A DNA stretch of 64,000 nt, taken from the NCBI GenBank assembly GCA_015680685.1, contig MNCI01008931.1, positions 156,348-220,347 of the forward strand, given 5' to 3'. Shown here piece after piece: positions 49,301 to 59,408 of the stretch. Position numbers and translations under genes: made by a program. Origin of the DNA: Gnetum montanum. Lineage: Eukaryota > Streptophyta > Gnetopsida > Gnetales > Gnetaceae. Below the pieces are notes generated by a model that saw nothing but the letters and a program-made list of their open reading frames with translations, was not told where the DNA came from and did no database searches. Positions within the stretch are counted from its first letter, which is position 1. The number at the start of each line of letters is the position of its first letter.

Positions 49301-51235
49301 GTTAGTACTAAATGCAACCATCCAAATTTCCAAATAAATAATTTTATATGGCTAAAATAACCAAATTAGAATTCCACCGTTACCCAGCCCCAATTTTATA
49401 GAAGCTAGCATCTAAACTCTCAGTTTCAAAAATGTCAAAGTTGGAATTTGTACTCATTTTACATAATAAGATTTTATCCAAAACCAAAACCAAACAAATT
49501 GTGCTTGTAGAACTTATTTATTGTTTCTTAATCCAGTACCAAGGTCAGCTAAATACCACCTTAGTTTTTGTTGTACACCATGGGAAAATCCCTCTCCATG
49601 AAGCATGTTTAAAGCCCACAACCCATAGAACTTCACTACTGTAGCTAGTGAAGGGTTGCAGAATGCCTCAAGGATCCTTTAAAATCAATTGGCCACTCCT
49701 TCTGTGCTACCTCAACTGAATCAAAAGATACTTAGTGTGAGATGTTCCACACATAAGAGTCACCAAACATAAAACGTTAGTCAATTATGTATATATATAC
49801 AGTCCAAAACTCAGGGTGGTTGGGCAAATGTAACTACTCACTTATTGAGAAAGGTGACTTGCATAAGTGTCCCTAACAGGGGTTTAAACTAACTAATTAT
49901 GAGTTGATGATTCTCAAATGCCAATTCCAAAAGCCCTAGTGGATTTTAGTTGAGCTTTATTCTTCTTCTCTCTCCATCGTTTAAGTCAAAGCTATGTTTT
50001 TGGTGTCAAAACTACATGTTTGGGACCCTAATTGTTGAAATGGTCCTTTCTTCATCTGTTCCTTCTAGTGGTGTTTTTGAACATGCACGTATGGAGCATT
50101 GCAACTAGTATTGCAACTCCTAATGTAGGTGATGATGAAAGTTGCAATGGTTGTATGATCTTGGGAAAGCACCTTAAGATTCAGGCAAGCATGGGTGAAA
50201 TTTTATTCTTAAGCATGCAACTTGTGGGAGGAGGAATTGAGTCTGAAAAGCCTAAAATGAGATAGAAACCCTAGGAAAGCACCCAAGAAATTTGGGGAAA
50301 ATTAATAGATTCAAGAATAGGTTGATACGGAATAAAATTCATAATGGTATCTCATTAAAACAACATAAATAGAGATCCAGATCCAATTTATAGAAATACA
50401 CATCACAAAAATTCATTTCTTCAAACATATGCCTTTGAATTACAATGTGCATTAACCTTGCAAATCCAAAACCCAAAAATGAGCTTTGTAATAAATTTTC
50501 TTACTTGGATAGAAGTGATGTTGACCAAAACCCTCACGTGGTTGAGGTCTTCTAAAAAGGTTGCAACTGTAAGCGGAGGTAAAAGATCAAATGATCAGAT
50601 CTAAAAGAAATCTAAAATGGAAACCTAGAAAGGAAAGCTCTTACATAAATCTAAAAGCTTGTGTAGGCTTTGTTGTGGTTCTTGTCCTATTTAGCAAGGT
50701 CTCCCTCTTTGGTGCTATCTCACAAATGTAAGTTAAGCGAATAGATGATTTCTAATGAAAGGGTTGCCAAGTATTTATACTCACAAAGACATTCTAGGCT
50801 TTAACCAATAGGTGATTCTAATGGGTGACTAAAGCTCAAAGAAAAGGGAAAAAGAAAAAGAAAAAGAAAAAATACACGTAGCCCATAACTAAAATTAAAG
50901 CATAAATTCTATATCTAAAAATAATTTATTCTCAACATTGTTCTACCAAGTACTTTTAATTTGTTAACTATTCAACTATATAACAACCATATGCTATACA
51001 AGGTCTAATGTTCAATGCCCAACCTAAGCATCTAGAGGATACTATCTCATACTATTGCTCTAGAAAATAATAAATTATAAAATATTTTAACCAATCATCA
51101 AACAATTTTAAGAGCACACCATACGTGTAACAACAAAAGCATATCACATGCCCGATGTAGAACCCCATGTGGCAATGACTCATCTAGTACCTAATACCTG
51201 CTAACTCAAAAACTCCAACAAGGGTTAGTGTACAA
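46391..51235 (+). other. First half of intron 2 (whole intron 46,391-57,106)
   Basis: Intron 2 is 10,716 bp. This part has no recognisable gene. It contains a GC-richer patch at 47,330-47,720 and a (GAAAAA)n-like run at about 50,838-50,872. Confidence 0.65.
47590..47690. repeat. Short tandem duplication in the GC-richer patch of intron 2
   Basis: ATGAAACCCAACGTGGGCAT followed by GTTCCTCCAT is repeated with GTTCCACCAT about 36 bp further on, and a third partial copy (CAATGAACCCTATG) follows. Confidence 0.65.
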
Positions 51236-51303
51236 AAGCTTAAAATAAAATCATTAATATATATAAAAAATAACAACTATATTAATGATTTTATTTTAAG
51301 CTT
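51236..51303. repeat. Perfect 26-bp inverted repeat
   Basis: Arms 51,236-51,261 and 51,278-51,303 (AAGCTTAAAATAAAATCATT... and its exact reverse complement) are separated by a 16-base loop. The right arm touches the start of the LINE fragment L1b. Confidence 0.85.
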
Positions 51304-53015
51304 GTATGCTTGGGAAAAAATAGGTAATGATATGACTAACCTACTGGGAAGTCCATAGTTTTTAGAGTTCTTGCAAGAAGACGATTTGATTGATGTGGAG
51401 CTCACGAATTGCAAGTATACTTGGAGCAATCATCATAGAGGGAAGGATCTATTCCTTTCTCAGATTGACCATGTTTGGATCAGTGTTCATATAGTGATGG
51501 AGTTCGAGGTGTGAGTGGTAGGAAAAGAGAGACTGGTGTTTGACCACCGGTCTCTTTGTTATCAAGTAGGGAAGTTGGTTAGGTCGAGGGTTTTGCCTTT
51601 TAGATTTGAGAGATCTTGGTTGATTAAACCATGTCTTAGGCCACTAGTGATGAGGATCTAGGTGGGTTATGACAAGCACACAGATCCTAGAAATATTTTG
51701 AAGATGGGTATTCACTGACTTAAGTAGGCCATTCAGTCCATTAAGGCAGAAGAGAGGTTTTCTTTTCAAAAGGGGCAAGTAGAGCTACTTTCTCATTTGG
51801 CATCAATTCAGGATTGACAAGAGCTAGGTGAAGAGGTAGCTATGAAGGAGCAACACATATTGATACAGTTGCAGGAGCTTGATGTTGAAGCGGAGATTTA
51901 CTGGAAGCATCGAGCCTGAACAACTTGTTTGAGAGAGGGAGACATGAATACAAACTTCTTCATTGTGGCTCGGGCTAATTGTGCGGCTAAGGAATTGAGG
52001 CTCCAAAGTAATGGGACTTGCTTAACCACACCTCATGACATGGCCTAGGTCATGCAACAATATTGGGCTAGTATTTGGGCCTACCATAGCACTTCTCTTG
52101 TTTTTGTGTTGGTGGCATCGATTTTGGGGGAGGTGAAGAACAAAATGTTGTTGGACCATTTCTCTTGGCAGGAGTTAGAGGAGGTGTTGGGCGCAATGAG
52201 GTTAGAGGAGGCAACAAACTTTGGGAATGGTCATGGGTGCTGATCAATTTTTGTATCTAGGGCTCCTTGTCTTTTCCTGGAAACAGAAAGACACTTGGAG
52301 CACTCTTATTTGCAGGTTGCAACAAAGGGTGGAACATTGGATTGTGAGATTCCTAACGTAAAAAGGTTGGCTGCTATTGGCAAACTCAGTTTTGTTGGTT
52401 ATGGCTAGGTTTATTGCTGCAGTTGTGGTGCCTACCTTTGTGGTGGTAAATAAGGTTGATCAGATTGTTAGAAACTTCATTTGGTTTGGTGGGAAGGGGG
52501 GGGTGTCGAAGATGCACCTAGTTGCATGGAATACTATTGCTTGGCCCCGATAGGTAGGGGGCTTGGGGGTGAAGAAGTTTTAGGACCTGGTTATGATGGG
52601 CCACTAGACACTGGTTAATCGTATTACACAATTGCAACATAACCAAGCGCAACGGATCTAGATTATCAAAGCAAAATATACATAGTGGGTGGTAGACCAT
52701 AGAGACTTGCTCATTTGGAAGACGATTTGTGCACATGTTACACACATGGCTGCGGTAGGTATGATGGGGAGGTTGTCCTAGGCTCTCATAAGCTGGAAGT
52801 ATCTGATGGTGAGAGGATGGCATGTGCTATGGATAGTTCATTTACTTGAGAAGATTAAAGTCTTTCCGCAGGCTAACTAATCATAATGTGTTGGCCATGT
52901 GTGTTGTTCTCCAGTTCGGGGGCTTGACATGTTGGACACGTGTCCACGTTGCATGCAGGTGTTGGAAACTATCCAACACTTTGTGTACAAGTGTAAGTAT
53001 CAAATTGAGGTGTGT
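51304..53015 (+). pseudogene. LINE fragment L1b, sense in intron 2, RT core deleted
   Basis: Starts inside the endonuclease (LIDVELTNCKYTWSNHHRGK, SQIDHVWIS; about 51,380-51,485) and continues through the linker (LDVEAEIYWKHRA, LREGDMNTNFF; about 51,880-51,960). It reaches the front of RT (WQELEEVLGAMRLEEATN, about 52,170) and then jumps near 52,250 to the C-terminal region: FIAAVVVPTFVVVNKVDQIV, RNFIWFGGKGG, KMHLVAWNTIAWP (52,390-52,550) and a zinc cluster CPRCMQVLETIQHFVYKC (about 52,945-53,000). The catalytic RT centre is therefore missing. Several TAG stops interrupt it. No poly(A) tail was found. Confidence 0.8.
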
Positions 53016-53029
53016 TGGTAGTTAGCATG

Positions 53030-56000
53030 ACCGCATACTCCGCACATGCATTTCAAAAACCAATCCAAACACCCCTTATTTAGGAGAAAACCAAAACGGA
53101 GCCATACCCTGCCAACTGCTACCACCATACCCTAGAGGTTGTTGAAGGCTTGGGAGTGGGTGCAGTCCGATTCAAAGGTAGGAGCCACCCCTATGGCTGC
53201 AGTCGTCTTTCTTTAGAATCTTCAAGTGGAAACTGCTACTGAGTAAGGCGTCGGAATCAGGGTTGTGGTGAAAATATGGGCATTGTGGGTCTTCCAAACT
53301 GCCAAGATCAGCAACATTGCAAAAGAGTCCTAAGTTAATGTCTCAGAAATGCGGAGACTGCCGCAAAGCCACACTTTTTAGCTAAAAGCATTGTTGTAGA
53401 ATAGATTCTCAATTGTTTTGGGTTCTCCACGCTGGTAGAGAGCACAAGAGACATCAACATGTAAGCCATGATGTTGTAGAAATACCTTGGTCAGGATGAC
53501 ACTCTGATAAAAAAGCCATCCAAACACCATAGCCTTCTCAAGCACCTGTCCTTTCCAAATGATGTGCCATCCATGCAACCACCCATACTTTAAATTTAAA
53601 AGTTGATTTGAGGGGCAATGCACAGGTACATTATATTGGGTTATGATGTAGTATTGCCTACAAATATTTTTCCAAATAGTGAAGTTGCACAGTTAATAGT
53701 GAAGTTGCACAGTTAATGTACCCAAACCTGGTATTTCCTTCCGATGAGTTGAATTTATAACACATCTTCATTATGGGGGACCTGCCTAATTAAAGTATGA
53801 TGACAAGTCATTATGCAGTCCTTAAATTTAGGCATGCCCAGACCACCAACTTTCCTTGGTCTAGCAATGATTTTCCATGCTACTAAATTAATTTTGGAGC
53901 CCCCTTTTCCTCTAGATCAGATGAAATTTCTAATAATAGAATTGATCTTTTGAATAGCTTGTTGATAAGCGTGACACAGAGGCAACGTATCTACTAACAG
54001 AAGCAAGAACTGAGTTGGCTAGAATAATATTCCCTTTGCTGGTTAAGAACCTAGAAGCCCAACTCTCAATTTGACTTTAAATCTTATGGATGACCTGAGA
54101 CCAAATATTGTTCCTTTCTTATAAGTAAATCAGAATCCCCAATTAAGATTCCCTATGAGAATAATTACCAATGCCAAGCAATCTACAAATCTTACCCTTC
54201 ATTGAACTGTCTATCTGGACGAAGTGGGCATTTGACTTTCCCTCGTTGATGGTCAAACCCAGTTACTTACCTATCCTTTGTAGAGCTATCTTAACAATGT
54301 TGGCTGATAGAAGCGTGGCTTTGTAGTGATGATAGTATCATTTGCATAATGATTAACAAGACCACTTTCCTTAAGCTTACCATTGATTTCAAAAGAGAAA
54401 GCACCAAACTTTTGCGTATGCAAACATAGCTGGACAAATTTCTTATCAAATCCTTTCTTAAGCATAATATCTTGTAGAGTCGACCAATTGACTGAATAAT
54501 AAGCTTTGGCAATATCAAGTTTGAGGAACATACTGTAAAACTTGTCCCTTGAGGTTGATTGTATGAGTTATTGTGAGAGAATAATCTGATCTGAATATAT
54601 CAGCCTTTAATGAATCTAGCTTGATGTTGGCTGACCAGGAGGGGCATAAAGGGTTCCATTTTGTAGACCAAGACCTTAGAGAATATCTGTAGTAGAGTGT
54701 TGCAGACCCAATATGCCTATAATTTGAGGGCTGCATGGGATTTGTCATCATTGGCACCAAAACAATTATAGAGCAATTCAACTTCTTCATAACCTGCCCC
54801 CATTGGAGCATCAAATTAAAAGCATCAACGAAACTTTCCCCTATAAAATTAAAAAAATTCTTTAAAAAGTTCAATTGGCCATCCATTAGGTCTTGGGGCC
54901 CTCCCAACCTGCATGGTAAAGATGGCATCAACAACCTTTATTTTTATGGTAGTTGCCACTTGATTAGATAGGGGGAAGAAGCTCCATGAGCCCAAATAGC
55001 CTTATAGTGTTCCATGGTTTCAAAAATCTTGTTTGGGTCTGAAATAGGTTCCTCACCAACCTACAACATATGGATCTAACGAGCATTCTTACTTACTTTA
55101 GTAGTCGCAAATAAGATTTCTGTATTTTTGTCATTCTTCTTCAGCGAACAAATCCTAGATTGTTCTTCCCAATACAGTTCCTCTTCGTGGGACAGAATCT
55201 AAAGTTCCCCAAGAACTTCCATCTCATCCCTAGCAAGATCAATCCCTTATTCCTGTAGTGACTGGATGTGATTGAGTTGTAGCTTTTGTTCCTTATGGTA
55301 CCTGAAAGAATATTTCTCATGCTTGGAAAGAGCCTTGATATCCTGTTTAACTTGGCAAAGAGCATGTTTGTGGAATCTCTCAGGTTTGAAGAATTTGGAT
55401 AGCCAGTCCAAGCCTTAACACCAGTGTTCCTCAATCACTGTTTCTGCAACCATGCTTGCTCTTAGTTGAAGGGGGTGAAAGCTCTCCCACCCTTCTGTTG
55501 TTGATAAAAAACAAGAATTAAAAGCCTATGATCAGAGGCTCTATGATCCAAGGCTGAAAAGCAAATTGAAACTGTATCAGAGGGGAGGTGTTTACCCAGA
55601 CTTTATCGATCTGTGAGAGAACTTCATGTAAATTTACAGCCCTGTATTTCTAAGTCAACAAGCTGAAAATCCACTAGGATTTGTGAAAACTCCCTACTTC
55701 CCAGCTGTTTAGAATCATCCCCATTAGATTTCTCGTAGGAGTGAAGCTATTGGTTAAAGTCACCAGCAATAATTCAACGATTTCTCTTCTGGACCATCTC
55801 AGTTGCCTTGTAAAGTTGCGAACCATCTTAGCTACTTTGTAAAGTTACTGCACTCTGTCCTCCAAATATTGTGGGCCATAGAAGTTTGTGACCCAAAGGT
55901 CTACTCATAGACTGAATAGAGTCAGACTCCAGTCCATACTGAAGATCAGATGAGCCTGAGTCTGGTTAAAATTGCTAAACCCACCTTTCTCCTTGGAGTC

Positions 56001-56290
56001 CACTAAGAAAGAGTTCCACCCCTGCCAATAAAGAACATCCCTCAATTGTGCAGGCAATTTGCTTTCTTGCAAGCAAATGACATCATAATTCCCATCTAGC
56101 TTGATCATTTAGGATATTTCTTTTCTACAGGGTACCCTATCCCCTGCAATGCCATGTGAAGAGTTTCATGGTCTATTGACAAACCCTTTTTTATAGACCA
56201 CGTTAAGGGTCTTTTGAATCCCCATGTCTAAATCATGTTGGGTTTTGCAGAGCAGTGTCTCCTGTGAGGATGGTTTCCCCATCCTATGGT
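53030..56290 (-). mobile_element. LINE L1c, antisense in intron 2
   Basis: Minus-strand L1 remnant. The endonuclease start MIKLDGNYDVICLQESKLPA lies at 56,108-56,050. RT pieces are QDLMDGQLNFLKNFF, SFVDAFNLMLQWGQVMKKLN and NYRHIGSATL (54,934-54,740), FLKLDIAKAYYSVNWSTLQD (54,531 on), and NHYANDTIITTK (about 54,345; YAND instead of YADD). The C-terminus GGSKINLVAWKIIARPRKVG lies near 53,910, and an LAVWKTHNAHI-like end near 53,290. ORF1 is absent apart from a short piece (about 56,240-56,170), so the copy is 5'-truncated. It faces L1b tail to tail. Confidence 0.75.
53676..53715. repeat. Perfect 20-bp tandem duplication
   Basis: ATAGTGAAGTTGCACAGTTA occurs twice back to back inside the 3' part of L1c. 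Confidence 0.9.
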
Positions 56291-57106
56291 TTTCCAATAC
56301 CACCTTCAACCTGGCATCATTTTTATCCTTCAGATCTTAATTTTATTATTATAATCTTTTTTACTTCTTCAAAAAGAAAAGAATTGTTGACTGGAGATTT
56401 ATTCGTATACAAAGAAAATGTGTATACTCATGCAATTGGAATATATGCGTGGTTTATTACAATATAGTTACTCTAACCAAAACAGTTTTTTGATCTTTCA
56501 ACATTGAATGAGCTTATTAGTTGAATTGCTAATTATATACAGAACTGAGGATTGAACTTGTGACATCGTAACTAGAGGTACTTTAATGACGAGCTCATAA
56601 CCAATTTTTAATTTTTTTTTTAAATCAGGAAAACACAGAGAAAAGATTAACTTTCAGGACTGTTTTACCTTAGATAATGTGTAGTGTTATAATATACTAT
56701 TTATAGTAAATCTAATGTCTATTCATGTTAACATATTCCAGATAAAACTACGGTTCAACAAACACTGCTATCCGAAGGTCGACCATTTCTTTTTCTGTTG
56801 TTAAATCATTACTCCAACTAGTAATAACAATCAATGTATTACCTTTTCCAAAAGAAAATTGCAAAATCATGTTTATATCGTAGTCGGCACATTATGATCT
56901 CTTATACTTCATCTTAGAATTCTTGTTTATTTTTTTGAAATTATGAATCATGAATGGATTTACATGGGTATATGCTGGAAGAAAGTCCTTTATCTTGATT
57001 AATATATAAATAGTAACCTTTAGCTGCATTTAAAGTCATATCATTTTAATGCACACAGTTTCTCATGGAAGTAATCCTTGTGAACTCTTTGTTTATGTTG
57101 ATTTAG
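56291..57106 (+). other. End of intron 2, no feature seen
   Basis: AT-rich DNA without recognisable gene or element. The 3' splice site is TGTTGATTTAG|TG at 57,106. Confidence 0.6.
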
Positions 57107-57286
57107 TGATGCAAAAAGGAGCAAGCAGACCCTTCAAATCATGCAAGAGCATATTAAGGAGTTCTCAGAGGCAAAGGTTTATTTCATTGCAAGTTTCTAT
57201 TCAGTGTCAGCAATGGATGGGCAGACAGCTCAACATTTGCAACGAGCTATTTGCAAACACTCAAGAGATGATATCATCACTGTATT
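57107..57286 (+). CDS. SixA-like phosphohistidine phosphatase, exon 3
   Basis: A 180-bp exon. The first base completes the Ser codon begun in exon 2, giving SDAKRSKQTLQIMQEHIKEF, then EAKVYFIASFYSVSAMDGQT and AQHLQRAICKHSRDDIITV. SDAKRSKQT is the second conserved motif, in which the Arg (residue 129 in the joined protein) would bind phosphate. The exon ends TGTATT|GTAAGT, a consensus donor, leaving two bases of a Leu/Phe codon. Homologs continue with a GHN(K)-type motif that holds the second catalytic His. That exon is not in the remaining 6.7 kb and should lie beyond the window, after an intron of at least 6.7 kb. Confidence 0.88.
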
Positions 57287-57860
57287 GTAAGTTGTGTTTG
57301 TGTTTCTAACATAATTCAAGGGTTAATACATTGTTATGATTATCAAAGCCCATCCCGATATTTTATGTTTATTGAATGGAATGTTGGGAAATCATATTAA
57401 GGAGGGCGTACAATGAAGTACAGATAAAGAAATTGGGCGTATGATTTGGAAGCCCCTCACCCATTCTCAAGACCTATACAAGTGTATAACAATATTTGAT
57501 AATAAATAAAATCGGGGAGCCCATCCCCATTGGGCTAGTGTAAAAAAATGGGGTTTGGTAGTTTGTAGCATGAATGATAACATCAACAGCAATAATACCC
57601 CTCATGGGCCAAAGAGGGTTTTTGCTGGAGAAACACACTACGAGATCTTTCCCCTTACATTCAATACATCAAATAGAATAGTTAGAGCAACCTTGCACAA
57701 AGCCTAGCTAGCACAATGTCTCTAGCTCTTAGAGTACTAATTGCATAGATGCATGATATGCCTACATGCTTCATTATAACACCCCCTAACCTAGATTGGA
57801 CCAACAAGTTATTACTTTAAAAGGGATAACCAGTGAGATGAGCAAACTAGCAAAGTGCAT
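57287..57860 (+). other. Start of intron 3, no feature seen
   Basis: From the GTAAGT donor to the first LINE sequence there is AT-rich DNA without recognisable coding. Confidence 0.6.
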
Positions 57861-57884
57861 AGCTAAACCAGGCCCAAAGGTGAC

Positions 57885-58300
57885 CTATCTATTGAGCAGA
57901 AATTCCATTGCACCATCGCCCATTTCCGAACCACCTTAAGCTTAGGGCAAGCATATGCCGAAACGAACTTACCAATCAAGCTATGCTCCAAGGTTTGAAT
58001 CCCCTCACTAGGGATCACCTTGACTTGGAGCTGCAATGAACCCTCCCCCTTGACGCAGGCCTCAATGCCCCCCACCCCAAGCCCCGAGACAGGCCAAGAG
58101 TCCCCTGTAGTCCCAGATCCCAAGCTCCCACCCTTACAACCCTCTACTACACTTGTCAAATCCCTTGTGCTTGAAGCTCCCTTGGCTTTGTTGCCACCCA
58201 TGGATCTATCGTGCACCGTGCACCTAGCCCATCATCACCCTTGCTCTCGTTCTTGTCGATTGTCCACCTAGCTCGTGTGCGCCTACCCAAACAACTTCTG
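57885..58300 (-). pseudogene. L1d ORF1, inverted N-terminal half
   Basis: Minus strand reads GGIEACVKGEGSLQLQVKVI, IQTLEHSLIGKFVSAYACPK and LKVVRKWAMVQWNFCSID. L1a ORF1 has DYFEACSREGAIMQLKVGRP, ALEQSLIGKFVSKGGHPHMD and LIHKWALGARECPCS at the same places (DUF4283 region). After CSID the match ends, marking the inversion border. Confidence 0.75.
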
Positions 58301-58900
58301 CTTTTCATTTTCCCAGTGGTCTCGGATACAAACCATGTTCTTTTAGGTGGGCCCTAGTATTTTGGGGCAATGGGTTTGGTGTTAACCTAGTGGAGGTCAG
58401 GGGCACACCATGACTTAGATCTGTTTTCTTGGGTGCTGGTCTAGGTTCAAGTTTTTGGGATTCCATGGGAGATGTGGATGCTGGCTTTTTTATGGGTGTT
58501 GGCAGGGTTTTTTGGGGAGTTCATCTTGTTTGATAAACATATTGCTTCCTTAGACAAGATGGGGTATGCAAGATTTTATGTTTGGTGGTCTCTAGCACTA
58601 AAGGATTTGGTAAGCGAGGTTGTTTTGGACATGCCATTTGGAGAGGAAAAAATTCAAGTTGAATATGAGAATGTCGTGGTTGCTGCACCCCAGGGGTTGG
58701 GGGGAGTAGGGTCCTTTGCAAGTTCCTTGTGGGGTTTATGGAAAATTTGACCATGACACTGACACTTGTTGGGTGGCCCACAAGGTGCAGGATCTAAAGA
58801 AATTTGATGAGGGTTGGACAATTGTTACCTAGAAGGGGGGAAATTGGAATCTTACATTGGGCCAACCCTAGAACCCAATGCATAGGTTGACTCAGAACTA
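58290..58900 (+). pseudogene. L1d ORF1, forward C-terminal half
   Basis: Plus strand starts near QLLLFIFPVVSDTNHVLLGG, matching L1a ALQLFSFHTTEDKDKVLLGE. It continues with FGEFILFDKHIASLDKMGYA, SEVVLDMPFGEEKIQVEYEN (58,515-58,675) and a knuckle-like CGVYGKFDHDTDTC (about 58,730-58,775) with Tyr at the second Cys position, as in L1a. A TAG stop occurs where L1a has Trp. Confidence 0.75.
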
Positions 58901-59408
58901 TTCTACTACAAGGGGATTTCTTGGTGCTAATAAGGAGAAGGCGGGGGTTGGGGGAGGGGCCAACCTAGTGAAGGCTACTTCCCCTCTCCGCAAAGTTGCA
59001 CTGATGGATGCACCTATGTCCCCCGTTTGGGATGCGGTAGTGTCAAGTCTAAGGGTTTTTGGGGGCAATGCATCTAGTTTGGGGGATGAGGATGAGGTCC
59101 ATGCCATGCTGGGGTTGCCTGTGGGTGGTGAGTTTGAGGCTCCTTGGGGCTTTGGGTGGGTATGGGGGAGGGCTTCCTCCTATAGGGAATTGGGTGATGT
59201 TGCTTAGGGAAAGCCCTTTGCCATTTGTGTTTGAGATTGTAAAGGGGAGTGTCTCATTGAAGGTGGGGGGGTGTTCTGATTTCCCCCAATTCATAGAAGG
59301 TTGGTAGACCACTGGGCCCTATGTCCCAGACAAAGTAGACATTGAGGGAGATTGACTGGGGGGTCCAAAAGACCATCTAGGATGTTTACAAAAGATAGAC
59401 TTTTGGTA

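Noticed and set aside
51304-56290. L1b and L1c as a strong hairpin (tail-to-tail inverted repeat)
   Set aside because: Protein-level similarity is clear, but nucleotide identity in the facing parts looks too low (roughly 60 percent by eye) for stable pairing.
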